NCBI GenBank assembly: GCA_950097015.1
Contig: CATNEN010000031.1
Location: 3,474,001 to 3,538,000 of the forward strand
Length of the DNA stretch: 64,000 bases
DNA from: Macrostomum hystrix
Taxonomy: Eukaryota > Platyhelminthes > Macrostomidae
Direction of reading: 5' to 3'
Below are positions 23,518 to 35,071 of this stretch, piece after piece. The notes under the pieces were generated by a model. It did no database searches. It had not been told where the DNA came from and saw only the letters and a program-made list of their open reading frames with translations. Positions within the stretch are counted from its first letter, which is position 1. Each line of letters starts with the position of its first letter. The position numbers and the translations under genes are program-made.

Positions 23518-25562
23518 ATGCTCGCTCTGGACAGTAACGACAGCGCTTTGGACTTTCCTGCCATAGCAGGGCTGCTCGAAGATGCCAACGATGGCAACAG
23601 CGAGCAGCTTCTGTGGGCAATGCTTGGCTGCAGCATGCTGGCCTCCCTGCTGCTTATCTACAGTCTGCTCGGCCTCAGCCAGAGCCGCTTTGCTCGCTAC
23701 CGCCTCGGCTGCGTTCTGCTCATGCGCTGGAACTGCGCCGCCGATCTCGCCTGCCTGTTGAACAGGTGTCTGTTTGGTCTGGCTAACCGTTACCTGAGCC
23801 CAGGAGCTGGTCGCGTTGTGGCCACCTGGCTGTGCAAGCTCTATCACCTGAGCGATGGTGTCACAATGTGTTTCCAGGCCTGGCTGCTGGCGTTGTTCGC
23901 ATTCGAGCGGGCCACAATGTGCTCGAACCCATTGGTTGGCTTGCGCCGCTTCAACTCGTTCCGCCTGCGACTCGGCTGCGGCTTGGCGTCCCTGCTCACC
24001 CTAGCCGCCTATCTGAACCACGTCTGGGTGTTCGGCGTCAGCGAGGCCGTCCTCTACACCGCCGCTGTCGCTGCTGCCGCTGCAGCCGCCGCTGCCTCCA
24101 CTGGTAATAACAGCGATTTGGTAGCAAATTTAACATCAACGCAGACGCCACCTATGCAGGTTATTTACCTGTGCGGAGTCACGACCGACTTTCATCTGGT
24201 CTACCAGGTTGGTTTTTTGTGTGAAAATACTGCTGCAATTTAGGTCCAAAGGCAAATGTTGTCTATCCTTTTCATATTTGGACACTACGAGCGTAGCCTA
24301 TAGAATGCTGTTTTATTGCCTAGATGCTTCGTGTTCAGTGCCTTATTCAACTTCAATAAAAATGCGGGTAATCGAAGAGAAGTCTTTAGACTAAAGATGA
24401 TTCAAAAGCAATGCTGTGTTTTGATGGTTTTCCAACAGTTTGAAAATAAAGGAAAAGTGACTGACTATAGCTTTCCTGCTGTCAAGATGTCTATTGTGTA
24501 TAGCAAAGCGACTGTTGTAATCTCATTTAATGTAACAGAGTATATACATATCATATTCATGATAGCGGTAAAATGTTGTCCTTTCCAATACTTGTGTGCA
24601 TTTTACTTAAATTGGGCATCGCGTCAAGAAAGGACATTTAGAGAGACCCGTCAAGGACAACAAGCTAGAAGCGTGCCAATTGGATTTGGCACAATGTGTT
24701 TCTCAACGTCTTACCTAACCAGAAGTTGAGTCGAGCATTGCCAATCTTTATAAACCGACGCAGGTGGTGGTCAAGCTAGAGCTCCTTACCAATGTCCTCC
24801 TGCCGGGACTCGTGTGCGCCGGCTGCACGTCGCTGGTCGCCTATCGCCTGATTCTCGGCCGTGGCGGCTGCGCCAGAGGTGTCAACCAGGCAGAAGGAGG
24901 TGGCGTCGGCGGTGGCATTGGCAACAGTTTCAACATCGTCAGCGCAGGCGCCCGAGCCAATGGCGGCAGCGAGCGGCTGAGCCTGGTGGTCAACGCGTCC
25001 AGGCGAGCCCGGCCGGCCATGCTGGACGAGTTCAACCCTGAGCGTGAAGCTGCTGCAGCTCTGCCTGGCTGTGTTCTGCTATCCGCCGTTGGCCGTGACG
25101 GGCCTGGTTCGAACCGGCTCGGTGATCGCGCAGGCCGAGGTATCGCCGGCGCTTCACGCCTACCTGGAGATGCTGGTTCAGCCAATGAAGAACCTGCTGA
25201 GCGCCGTGGCCTTCGCTGCATTTGTCGCCAGCCACCAGTTTCGCCGATCGGCCGTCAGGAAGTCCACGCAGCGGAGATATGCTCGCAGCGGCCGCAGTAG
25301 CCAACGAAGACTTCGACACAGGCAGGGCCTGAGCCTCAATTCAGGACCCGGTCACTCGATGAGTTCCAGTGCCGGAGCCACAGTCGACCACTTCGGCACC
25401 ATCAGCCTTGAAACCTATGCTGAATTTCCCGACATGGATGCCGAGTCGTCCGCAATCGAGATTGACGCCGAGATTGACGGCGACGCCGAAGGTGGCGACT
25501 GCGGCAACGGAGACAAAGATAAGCCAGTTGGCCGAGCGATGTCCATGGTCACCTGGGTTTGA
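23518..25562 (+). CDS. Divergent rhodopsin-type G protein-coupled receptor, with apparent frameshift
   Basis: Two exons (23518-24207 and 24764-25562) give a seven-helix plan. TM1 is LLWAMLGCSMLASLLLIYSL, and TM2 lies in CVLLMRWNCAADLACLL. TM3 begins at the Cys of TWLCKLYHLSDG and ends FAFERAT, an ERA in place of DRY. TM4 and a Cys-containing ECL2 (YLCGVTTD) follow. TM5 (LELLTNVLLPGLVCAGCTSL) opens exon 2, TM6 is LQLCLAVFCYPPLAVTGLV, and TM7 contains EMLVQPMKNLLSAVAF with a degenerate NPxxY. Asn-linked sites (NNS, NLT) sit in ECL2. TM5 and TM6 are in different frames: the switch must fall between about 24981 and 25043, in the third intracellular loop. An indel, an assembly error or decay could explain it. 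The exon-1 donor GTTGGT is weak. The ligand cannot be predicted. Confidence 0.75.
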
Positions 25563-25980
25563 AATGCAAATGAACTTATTCTCTTATTTTAACTCTTTGT
25601 TACTCAATTGTATAGTCTGTGTGTAGGGTTTGAGATGCAAATGAACCTTTTCTCTTATTTTAACTCTTTGTTACTCAATTGTATAGTCTGTCTGTAGGGT
25701 TTGAAATGCAAATGAACTTATTCTCTTATTTTAACTCTTTGTTACTCAATTGTATAGTCTGTCTGTAGGGTTTGAGATGCAAATGAACCTTTTCTGTTAT
25801 TTTAACTCTTTGTTACTCAATTGTATAGTCTGTCTGTAGGGTTTGAGATGCAAATGAACCTTTTCTCTTATTTTAACTCTTTGTTACTCAATTGTATAGT
25901 CTGTCTGTAGGGTTTGAGATGCAAATGAACCTTTTCTCTTATTTTAACTCTTTGTTACTAAATTGTATAGTCTGTAATTC
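25556..25980. repeat. 71-bp tandem repeat starting at the receptor stop codon
   Basis: Six copies of a 71-bp unit beginning gggtttgaaatgcaaatgaa, with a handful of substitutions. The first copy overlaps the last codons and TGA of the receptor gene. Every unit contains atgcaaat, an octamer-like motif (POU binding consensus), though chance is likely. Confidence 0.95.
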
Positions 25981-26399
25981 AGAATTCGAATTTGACTTGT
26001 TTCATGCATTGGCGTCTTTTTATATTTTTTTAGGTTAGAGCCGTCATGTTAATCCCAACATCGTTAATGTTATGACTGTCCGTTCTTTCTGCTGTACATT
26101 TTTGCTTTTATGACGAGTTTATGCGCTAAAAGCTTTATGATTTTTAGATATTGTGATTAGACAACTGGATTCATTTATTAATAAGTGCAGGTGTATAACG
26201 CTACCAGGTGTGTAGGAACCGGGCGCATGGGTAGGGAGTAGGGGGTTCGGTTTTTTTATCTTTCTACGAGTTGAAACGAAATTAAGCGTAAACTGAGTAT
26301 TTCCGGGGTTTTTTTCGCGTTCCGGATTTTTTAAATCGTTATAAATATCATAATATTTATAATATTATAAATAATATTATATTATTTATTAGGCAGGGT

Positions 26400-26447
26400 G
26401 TTCGGGTCGGCTTCGGGGTTCGGGGTTAGAGGTTCGGGTTCGGGTTC
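26400..26447. repeat. gggttc-rich simple repeat
   Basis: Short irregular repeats of ttcggg/gggttc lead into a GC-rich coding relic. It is not a telomere repeat. Confidence 0.5.
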
Positions 26448-26621
26448 TACTGCCGCCAGCCCGCCCAGGACGTCCTTCTGCTCACCCTGCAGGGCCCGTT
26501 CAGGCGCGGCCAGGCTCGGACCCGCCGCTACGTCGACTGCCTGCTGAGCGACGCCAGGGCGCCCGACACTGCCTCCGGCGCGGACCATGTTCGCGCGCTG
26601 GCTCTGCGGCGCATCATTTGA
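26448..26621 (+). pseudogene. Possible non-LTR retrotransposon ORF2 C-terminal relic
   Basis: A 57-residue open frame, YCRQPAQDVLLLTL then GPFRRGQARTRRYVDCLLSD, ends in TGA. Its GC content is far above its surroundings. The arrangement LLxxxxGxxRRGxxRxxYVD followed by a short tail resembles the C-terminal end of reverse transcriptases of LINE elements in many invertebrates. No catalytic domain is present upstream, so it would be a 5'-truncated relic. This is motif similarity by eye; a fragment of an unrelated gene is possible. Confidence 0.4.
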
Positions 26622-27135
26622 CGCCGCCCCCCTGACGTTTGGGGCTTGCGTATTTTGTTGTTGTTGTTTTGTCTACCCGAAGCAGGATTAAAGCAGGACC
26701 CGGCCTGAATGTATCCATTTGGCTTTTGAATGACAGCACTTCTGGCGTCCTGTCTCTCCCCCTTGCCGCCCTAAAATACATTATACAGCAGCGGTTACTG
26801 TGATCTTCCCTTCTTCGCTGCTTCTTTGAATGATGACTGCTTCAATTTCTTGCTCTCTGCCCTTCCATCGCTTGCTTGCATTCAAAATCCGTGAGAAATC
26901 CCGCCAGAGATTCGGCCGACTCAATCAGGCCGATGAATTGCCCCAAGACGAATTACCCGCAGCGCATATTTGTTTACAAGTAACTGCGTAAAATATGAAG
27001 CTCCCCAATTGTAATTATTGAAATTATCGTTGGACACCCGTACATTTTCATTGCATTGTATAGTCAATGAATTGCCCTGATGAGAAATGAATGCCTCAGG
27101 TAATGAAGTCATTGAATTCAAAAAATAAATTCTGA

Positions 27136-27462
27136 TTGGTGACTGATTGGTTGACAGACTCGGCCTTGATGTACTGTGGTCGTGCTTTCTCCTAATAATA
27201 TATAGGCTTGATCAGTGAAATTGGAGAAATTCGAGTCAGGGTGTTCATAGTAGACTATTCCGACCTGTTGTAGCCCTTGAAGGTCCAGCAAATCTGTCTA
27301 GATAAAGGTAGGTGACCACCGAAAACTGGAGATGATGAAGGCACATTCGGGTGACATGCTGATACAGGGGTGTACAGGGTGTATATGAAATTCACTAGCG
27401 CTAATGGGGAAAATCCGACTTTCGGCCAGAAACATTGAATATCTCGATGCGATGATCTTGAC
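27136..27462 (-). mobile_element. Truncated reverse-oriented copy 3 of the TTAA-flanked element
   Basis: The minus strand repeats interior blocks of the elements at 6494 and 22068: the repeated tctgtcaaccaatcagtcac, the gcctaaatat region, the caccctgac block and the ttcagcgctagtg-like block. Both terminal inverted repeats are missing, so this is a fragment. Confidence 0.6.
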
Positions 27463-28902
27463 GATTTAATACTTCTATTTTGTCAATTTTTATAGGCATT
27501 GCATGCGCTGTAACTTCTATTCTACTATACTCATAAAAACGATACTATAGGCATAGTAAGCAACTCCGGCCCGCGTCCGGCCGTGTGGTGTGTGCCACTG
27601 ATCCTGATCCGACAGATGGGGAAGTACTCGCAACAGTTGCTGCTGCTTAAATGAATGATGTAAACATAAGTAAATTTGAGACCATCGCGAATCTGCCTTG
27701 TTGACTCGTTAGGCCGAGTGGGGACAGACAAATGTAACATGGTCCCCACAAAACAGCACGGCGGCCTAACCATATTTGGCTGGCAGCTCAAGGGTAATTT
27801 TAGCACTCCTTTTCTCTGTCAGCGGAAGTGATAGTAATAATAATGGATCAACGAAGAAATTAAAATCATGTTTCACTTAGCCCGCATCATACAAATATAT
27901 ATAGCAACGTAAATATGGCCGGGCGTGTGGACGTACCAAACGCTCGTAAATGCTTCTATCAAAGGGTTAAAACATTTTCAAAGGAAAAGGCTATAGAAAA
28001 CAAGTCATTCATTTACAATTATGTAAATATATATCAACCGTTTCTTAAAATCCAGTGCATGCCTTCGCAAACAGCTAAGATTTATGCTGCACCTTACCTT
28101 GACGAATATACTGCTCCAATGCACATAAAATTGGGATATTCCCGGGAAATTCGAGTCTTGCCCATACACGTGGAAAATTGATCAAGTTAAATTAATGTTG
28201 CACTATAGCTTACACGCACTAAAATTTACTGACTTACCCAGAATGCTCAACAAGTTGGTGCTGTAAGTTTAGTGCTAAAAGATGAATCGTAACATGTACA
28301 AAATTACGCATTAAAAATTTTCTAAACAGGAAATTGCGTACGGTACAAAAACAAAATGTTTTGGTTGCAATTAAATTGACATAATTTCTTAGACTTTCGT
28401 AAAAAATTCAATTTAAAATTTATTCTTCGAAAAAAACGATTGCGTTCTACGAGTACTACGAGTGGTTAAATAGTCATTTTCACATCAATTGATAGTCTTA
28501 ACAATTAAACTGTCATTTGTGTCACTGTATTTGTGCTGCTTGTGAACTGATAGCTGTTGCTATTCCATCCAATTCAGCAATTATTCTATTTTCTTTATCA
28601 CCTAATACGCCTGTATATATTATTTGTCGGATCGTCGCCTAGTTTTAGTACAAAAGAATGCTTCCGCTTTGTTCTTGTTTCTGTCAGGATTCTAAAGCCT
28701 AATGTTTAAATCATTTATTAATTAAAAAAATACTGATTATTTCACTAAATTAGTACCATAAATGTGCAATTAGTTAAAACATATATAATCACTCTTATAA
28801 GGCTTATTTCTTACTTCACCTAAATATAAATTCCTGTAAAAATATATTAATTTATATAGTATGTATATGTAATTCATTTTTTGGTGGCTTCTTCTGGCAT
28901 CC
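27463..28902. other. Intergenic, nothing recognised
   Basis: AT-rich sequence with short motif-free open frames on both strands (27531-27806 and 27915-28181 are the longest). I see no splice-paired exons or repeats. Confidence 0.35.
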
Positions 28903-28910
28903 CTTTTGTT

Positions 28911-29961
28911 CAGTGCTGGGCAAGTTAATTAAAAAAAAGTAATGGAAGTTACTGGTAACATCTGTTACCAAATTCTCCAAAAATGATTTTTCATTCGTTA
29001 CTTGTAACAGGTACTTTTTGATTTTTCGTAACTTCCATTACTTAGTCTATTACTTTGTTAGTAATGTCATTATTTTATTTTTTCAGATTTAAAAATAAAT
29101 AAAAAATAATTAATTTAAATCATTTTTAAGTCCAGGACCAGAAGGTGAATATTTTCTAAAAGCTAGCTGTGAAAGTTGCCTAGCCATTGGCATTAGACAG
29201 GACAGGTTGGTTGGGCTATGGTGGAGTTCCGTTCGTTATATTATTTTGCAATTTGAAATGACTGCGGACAGGTTAAACAAGTTTTACGACCAACGCAGCA
29301 ACATTTAAACAACACGAGGACACTCAGAAAAGTTCATCAGAGGTTCATCAGTTCCTTATCTGTTCAGCAGCGTCTTCAGGGACCACCAGTAAATGAAGTC
29401 CACCAGTTGGCATAGTGTCAGGTGGCTTCCCTCGAAGAATGAGCCCTTCCTGACTGACTCTTGTCCTGATTGAACTTGAGCCGATAAGGTCTTGACTTGA
29501 GCCAACAGTCAATTTTAGACCATAGACATACATATGCCACGTCATGCCAAATCGTCTGTTGCATTACCGGGCTTTTGGCACCATTTTGAAGTTGAAAAAT
29601 AATATAACGAACGGAACTCCACCATAGCCGTTGGTTGAAATATTATAAAAGAAATATTAACAAATATTATTTTTTATTTTAACTTTTTTTGTAAATTTCA
29701 ATACAATATGTGAATATGAATGAATAGAATATTAGAATATACATTACAATATGATAGATTGATAGCCAGTGTGACCGCAGTGTGCAGTGTGATGGCTACT
29801 GGCTAGTAACCAAAGACTGGAGGAACAGACTATAGAAAAAAGCCTCTGTTACTGTTACTCTGATACCCAGTTGAAAAATTAACTCAAAAAAGTAAAGTTT
29901 TAAGAAAAAGTAAATTTAGTTACTTTCTAAAATAACGGAGTACCAGAAGTGCCCAGCACTG
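28911..29961. mobile_element. Non-autonomous hAT-like transposon with perfect 8-bp target duplication
   Basis: The element begins cagtgctgggca (28911) and ends with its exact complement tgcccagcactg (29961). It is flanked on both sides by cttttgtt (28903-28910 and 29962-29969), an 8-bp duplication typical of hAT insertions. Sub-terminal blocks near both ends are rich in gttac/gtaac. There is no transposase frame. A second element is inserted at 29214-29629. Confidence 0.9.
29214..29629. mobile_element. Nested 416-bp MITE with 8-bp target duplication
   Basis: It starts ggctatggtggagttccgtt and ends with the reverse complement of that sequence; the inverted repeats extend through about 37 bp (…cgttatattatttt). 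Both sides carry gttggttg (29206-29213 and 29630-29637), a perfect 8-bp duplication. It lies wholly inside the hAT-like element at 28911-29961 and therefore inserted later. There is no coding capacity. Confidence 0.92.
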
Positions 29962-29969
29962 CTTTTGTT

Positions 29970-30850
29970 TAAATGCTATCACTTGAAAACATTTTTAGTT
30001 AGCCTGACCTATCTCTTTGCCCTTGCTTGCTATTACTATTATTAAATCAGCTTAGGTCTTATGTCTATATGCTTTGCCTCCATATAATAAATATTCTAGA
30101 ATACTGTAAGACGCTGGTTTGTCAGGTAGCATGCACACAAAACGCGAAGAGCCATACCGGCTCGCTAGCACTATTATATTTGGCCAGAAACACTGGGGTG
30201 GGCGTACCCACCCCCCAATCATGCCACGCAAGCACGCACGCAGGCGTGTACGCTCTACCCCCCGCAGTGTACACTGCGGGCCGCGAACTCTAAGCTGCTT
30301 ACAATACCATAGAAGCAGACTAAGATAAGCATCTATATTTAGAGAGAAGGAAGGTGAGCCACTGACAAAAGGTCACATTGATATGCAATATTTACTCAAT
30401 GAAGTCTGTACCATATCTCAAATCCATTTGTTTCACAAGTTTAATCGAGAGTTCCTACTATTTTATTTAGCTAGCTTAACTAAGCATTGTCATTTGTTCT
30501 TAAGAGCTCTGTTATATTCATGGCTCCAATTTTTTTCATATTTTTTTAACTCTGTTTGAGTTTGATTGAGTGGTAGTTAGTTATGCTTATGCCATCCTAT
30601 TGTTTCCGCCCAGCCTAATGAGAAATATCCTGAATTCTTAGTTGTCTCATTTAGTCCTTACTATAAAAATATTCTGTGTTTACTCCATTTTATAAAGAAC
30701 ATAAAGAACATTTATAAATACTAATTTATCATGCATTTTTGCAGCTTTGCCAGAGCCATATAATATAATCCTTACAAAAACTTGCAGATTATTGGCTACT
30801 TATTTTACACCTTCCAAGTACCAAGTTACCAAGTTAACTTTTAACTTTCA
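29970..30850. other. Upstream region of LAMTOR1
   Basis: No gene recognised. A GC-richer patch at about 30130-30300 contains the local palindrome gcagtgtacactgc (about 30265-30278). Its role is unknown. Confidence 0.35.
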
Positions 30851-30856
30851 GCAAAA

Positions 30857-31746
30857 ATGGGCGGCTGTTGTTGTAAAGAAGGAGAAGCAGATTCTGATAG
30901 AGGTGAACGAGATCGCCTGCTGACTAACCCCGTGTCAGATGGTGATGAAGATCATATGTGAGTTTTTTTATCTTAACAATATGCACACTGAGTTAATCCA
31001 TTTAATTTGAATTTCAATACTCTAATTGACTATTGATATTGCTTAATAGATAAATGGATAGCTTGATAGCATGAACCTGTACCCATTTACTCATCTGGAA
31101 CAGCTGAGTGAACTGAAACAATGCGGGAATGGGTGGGGAAAATTGTAATTTAACAAGGCAGAAGTCTGAAGCTTTAACCACTTGGTTCATTGAAGTGCCA
31201 CAATTACTTGACCATGGTAGGCCCTAATGGTCCGGAAGTCGCACTGATGAATAATAAAAGCGATTAGAAGCTAGCAAAGCTATACTCAACTTCTCATTCA
31301 GTCATCAGAACGGTAGTAGCGGCAGAGGCAGCGCTGGCTCATCGGGGAAGTCCGACCGGCCCGACATGCAGGCGGCGCTGTCGCAGATTCTGGAACACGT
31401 TGCCGTCCAGGTGATCGACATTGGCCAGTCCGGTCCGCAGGTTGTCGAACGCCAGGAGTACACACAGCGAGCCAGGCAGCTGCTGCGTGTGGGCAGCGAG
31501 CGACTGCGCGGACATCAGCAGCCGAAACGGCTACTGCCGATCCTGGGTGTCAGCGTCCTCGGCGCCGGTGGCGGCACCGGTAGCACCTCGTCGGTGATGG
31601 ACACTCTCTCTAGGGAGTCTCCGCCGTCTACTACCGACGTGGCTCTGGCAGCCGAGCTGGCGAGGGGCGTAGCAGAGGCGACACTGTCAGTCTCCGTACG
31701 GGTGCCGGACGATCTGCTGGTGCGCTTTGGCGCATCATCTGCCTGA
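30857..31746 (+). CDS. LAMTOR1: Ragulator complex protein LAMTOR1 (p18)
   Basis: Two exons (30857-30957 and 31302-31746) encode 181 residues; human p18 has 161. LAMTOR1 anchors the Ragulator-Rag complex to late endosomes and lysosomes for mTORC1 and MAPK signalling. The N-terminus MGGCCCKEGEADSDRGERD has Gly2 for myristoylation and three Cys for palmitoylation, then RLL matching the family's acidic di-leucine sorting motif. Exon 2 holds the conserved ALSQILEHVAVQVIDIGQ and QEYTQRARQLL, and ends VPDDLLVRFGASSA where family members end ELVVQFGIP. A Gly/Ser-rich insert (GAGGGTGSTSS) makes it longer than usual. The donor is GTGAGT. A 3' splice site (aactttcag) ends five bases before the ATG. Confidence 0.93.
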
Positions 31747-33209
31747 CCCAGGACAGAGTGAGCTAATGATGCGCACCCTCCTGCCCCAGATCCATTTAGA
31801 GCACGACTCGATCCAATCCAGTCATTTGATTCAGATCCCAATCCACTGGGAAGTAAAATACTGCCTTTCACGCTCCCAAACTGCAGTTTGCAAATCTCCA
31901 AGATTATGGCCTTCTGAATGTGCGAGGATTTTTCTCATAAAGCGATTTCTTTTAAATATCCAGTAAGTGTTTCTATGTGATTTGTAGAGGCAAACATTAT
32001 GCAATAATTAAGTGCAATTTATTGCTTACTCGGTTAGCCCAAGTCTGCTTCTGTCATTATCAATACTTGCTGTCAATGCTTTTTAGTCAATAACTCTCGC
32101 TTTGAGTTTTATATAAAATGCCTGTGCTCGTGTATGGCACGATAATCGAATGCTCCCACAATGTTTTTATATATACATCTCGCATGTGATTGCCATTCCG
32201 CTCCCAGTTTTAACTTTTTGATACGTTTGTTTTAAACCTATTTAACCTTCGGTTATGCTCCCTAAATATTGAAGTATCAACTGTCGCGAACCCGGTTTTC
32301 ATGGAGCTGCATTTTTCTGTGTCATGTGTCTAACTATCCAGTAAGATTTGAGCAGTCTTCATAAATGAATCGCATGATGTGCCAAGCACTTTGCCAGCCT
32401 GCCGAGTACCGCGTGTAGGCTCAGTAGGTTCAAACTTATTAGTTTCTTAGCCATCAGGCCATAATCAGCCACCAATAATATGACAAGTGTTAATAATGGA
32501 TTCCCTGAACTGTCCAGTTTGATTGTCTGAACCATCGTCAGCGACCATTGTCTATGGTCAAGCATTTTTATAATTACAAGCTTGTAGTATTTGGTACATA
32601 TTCGCTAACCAAAGTACTCGTACATTATATTCTGCAACTGTCTATTGAATATACATAATACAGCAAAATACACAATACAGATTGTTGATTTGCAAATTAA
32701 ATACATTATTTTCTGACAGATCATACGCTCGTATAAGGTATAGGCGATATGAACTCATGCACAATAAGTGCACCGATTGTGGCTTGAATAGCCAAAGCTG
32801 TGTATTGTGTTCGTAAACAAATTGTCATTTACTGCTTTTTTATTTCCTTAACTACGAGTATTTGAACAATAACGAAGCAAATTTCACCGCGACAGAAATT
32901 ATCAGTTGATTAAGTTAAACGTGAAAATACATTTTTAGTTAGAAACCCTACCTAGCATATGTAAATATTTACACTTATTTCTGTATTGCGGATGAACAGG
33001 CGATAACTGCTTAGTCTATTGGCCAGAAAATAAAGTTGACCCGAAATGGCGGTATTAATTTACTGCTCAACTTTAGTAACATTAGAATTAGAAAGACTTA
33101 AACGCTAAATATATTATAATTTCATCAGTTGCATAAATGCCTACTACGAGCTGTTCAATCTGTAGCAGCAGTTTTCGAAACTTCAAACCCCCCAAATCCC
33201 TGACGCGGT
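31747..33209. other. Intergenic between convergent LAMTOR1 and CCDC124
   Basis: No gene seen. It should contain the 3' UTRs of both convergent genes. AT-rich, with short open frames lacking motifs. Confidence 0.4.
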
Positions 33210-34613
33210 CTATTTGTTATTGTAGGAAGCGTGGCGCTGATTCAGAGGATTCTCCGGCGACTTCTCCCAGCTCTTGTGCACCAGCTGCTTCAATTGGCTG
33301 AGCCGCATACCGGGCAGCTCCCGCTTTAGTCTGGCCAATTCGCGCTCTTCAAACGCCGAGTAGGCGGCGCGCATCCGCTTCTCCGGGTGCCGGTCGGATT
33401 CGGCGTCCCCGCCGAGCACCTGCAGAGCTTCGTCAACTGTGCGCGCCTGTTCGCCGTCGATTTCTAATCGATTAATGTTCTCTTCGAGTTCGGGCTGTTC
33501 AACCACCGGCTTGGCCCAGGATCCGCCGGTTGCGGCCGCCGCCTCACGCCTGGCCTCGATCTCGGCTCTGGTGACCTTCTCCGGCACCTCCTGCCTAGGC
33601 ACAGCCGATTCCATCTCCTGATCGTGCAGGGCGCGCAGTTCCGCTTTGCGCTCAGAGCGCTCGTGAAACTTCAAACGGACGGAGATATAGAACAGTTTAT
33701 GGATTTGAGTATTGGGTGATTAGTATGGGTAATGTACAGATATTTTCCGTACCGTACGGAAAGTACAGGTGAATTGGGGGTAATGTAAGGCTAGTGAGTA
33801 CAGGAGGGCGAGTGGCAGAGCGGTTAACGCGTTTGCTTCTCGCGCCAAGGTTCCTGAGCTCGATCCTGAGCCGTTGAGGGCCAACCTACTAGGCACATGA
33901 TAGTCAGGGCAGATGTACACCGTTTTGTGAGCGTATGCCTGCGTACGGTGTCTGTGTGCGCGTGTTTTCAGGAGTCAGCGAAATGGGCAGAATTGCCCCT
34001 TGTTTAGTCTACAACAGAGCTTAGTCCAGTGGTAAGAGATTAGACTTCCGATCAAGTGTTCGAATCTCGATCAGGACAAGAGACACAATAATGTATATTA
34101 TAGTTGACTACTTGAGCACTATACACTCAGTTCACTAGTGCTTCATCCAGCTGCGAAATGGATTCCAGCTTCAGATGGGGTATACATTGTTGGCGGCGTC
34201 TCAAACTGGCTTTGGAAGCGCACCTGGAGTAGGTGTTATTTAACATTTTCCTATATTATTTTGTACACTAGGAATGCACTGAACAAACAAGTCTCTTTCG
34301 TTTGAAATGTTCGAAATATAATTGTCTTTTTAAACATAAGACTTAAGGCGGGACTATAAAAAGAACAGAAATGATTGAACTTAATGAAGGCCATAGATAG
34401 AATCGATAAACAAAGGTTAAAACACAAATTGCTCACCTTGGCCTCCTTCTCGGCCTTGCGCATCTGCTTTCTGATGGCATGCTTATCCTCATCGCGCCAT
34501 TTTTCGTCCTCCTCAGCTTCAGCTTTCTTCTGGCGCTCCTCAGCCTTCTGCGACTCCTTGCGGGCGCGGGCGACGGCCGCTTTGGAATTTTCGCCTTGAA
34601 ATTTCTTTGGCAT
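33210..34613 (-). CDS. CCDC124: CCDC124, ribosome-associated coiled-coil protein
   Basis: Two exons (34613-34437 and 33668-33210) encode 211 residues; human CCDC124 has 223. Family members bind ribosomes, occupying inactive ones, and have been linked to cytokinesis. The start MPKKFQGENSKAAVARARK is nearly the family N-terminus, followed by a charged helix (EERQKKAEAEEDEKWRDEDK). The C-terminal half contains KVTRAEIEARREA, the block SDRHPEKRMRAAYSAFEERE and LPGMRLSQLKQLVHKSWEKS, and ends NPLNQRHASYNNK, all matching the conserved core. The intron (33669-34436) has a GTGAGC donor in phase 0 and holds two tRNA-derived SINE copies. Confidence 0.93.
33808..34012 (+). mobile_element. tRNA-derived SINE, family A, copy 1
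   Basis: The head has an A-box-like tggcagagcggttaacgcgt and a B-box-like gagctcgatcc. The tail carries agggcagatgtacac, tgcctgcgtacgg and aggagtcagcgaaatgggca, shared with the copies at 34828 and 35072. It sits in the CCDC124 intron; a deletion shortens its middle. Confidence 0.8.
34014..34090 (+). mobile_element. tRNA-derived SINE head, family B
   Basis: The stretch ttagtccagtggtaagagat then gtgttcgaatctcgat gives the A and B boxes of an RNA polymerase III promoter. It differs from family A. It abuts the end of the family A copy in the CCDC124 intron. Confidence 0.55.
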
Positions 34614-34827
34614 CAAATTAGTGCTACTGAGCCGCCCGGGTAGGCTTGGAGTATGAGAACACTCAACAGAGATTTAAATCAACTCTGCAATAATCTCGGA
34701 GCAGAGACTCAACTGAAATTCAGTCCAAGCAGTGGTAATAAATAAAGCATCATAAATTTTATTTATATACTCTTCGGGTGCTTACTGCGAAGCTCTACTC
34801 AATCTTTTCTATTGAAACCAGGCCAGG

Positions 34828-35040
34828 GGGTTCAGTGGTGGAGCGCTTTACGCGTGTGCCACTCGCATCAAGGTTCTTGAGCTCGAATCCGCGGCGAGGT
34901 CACACTCATTCGACGAGCAGTTAACGCCAACTAGGCCAACCCCAATTGTACAGTGATTATGGCTAAGTTACAGTCAGTGCAGACGTACACCCATGTGTTC
35001 AGGAGTCAGCGGAATGGTGAGAATCGACTCTCGCTGGCTG
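34828..35040 (+). mobile_element. tRNA-derived SINE, family A, copy 2
   Basis: Head tcagtggtggagcgctttac with the B-box-like gagctcgaatcc; tail cagacgtacaccca and aggagtcagcggaatggtga. It is the most diverged copy and lies upstream of CCDC124. Confidence 0.75.
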
Positions 35041-35071
35041 CGTGTCTACTGCAACCAAACGATACATCAGG

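Noticed and set aside
27915..28181. 88-codon plus-strand frame starting MAGRVDVPNARKC
   Set aside because: AT-rich, no motif, no paired splice sites, in a gene-free stretch.
30260..30285. Palindrome gcagtgtacactgc as a possible regulatory hairpin
   Set aside because: Short and single; nothing nearby supports a role.
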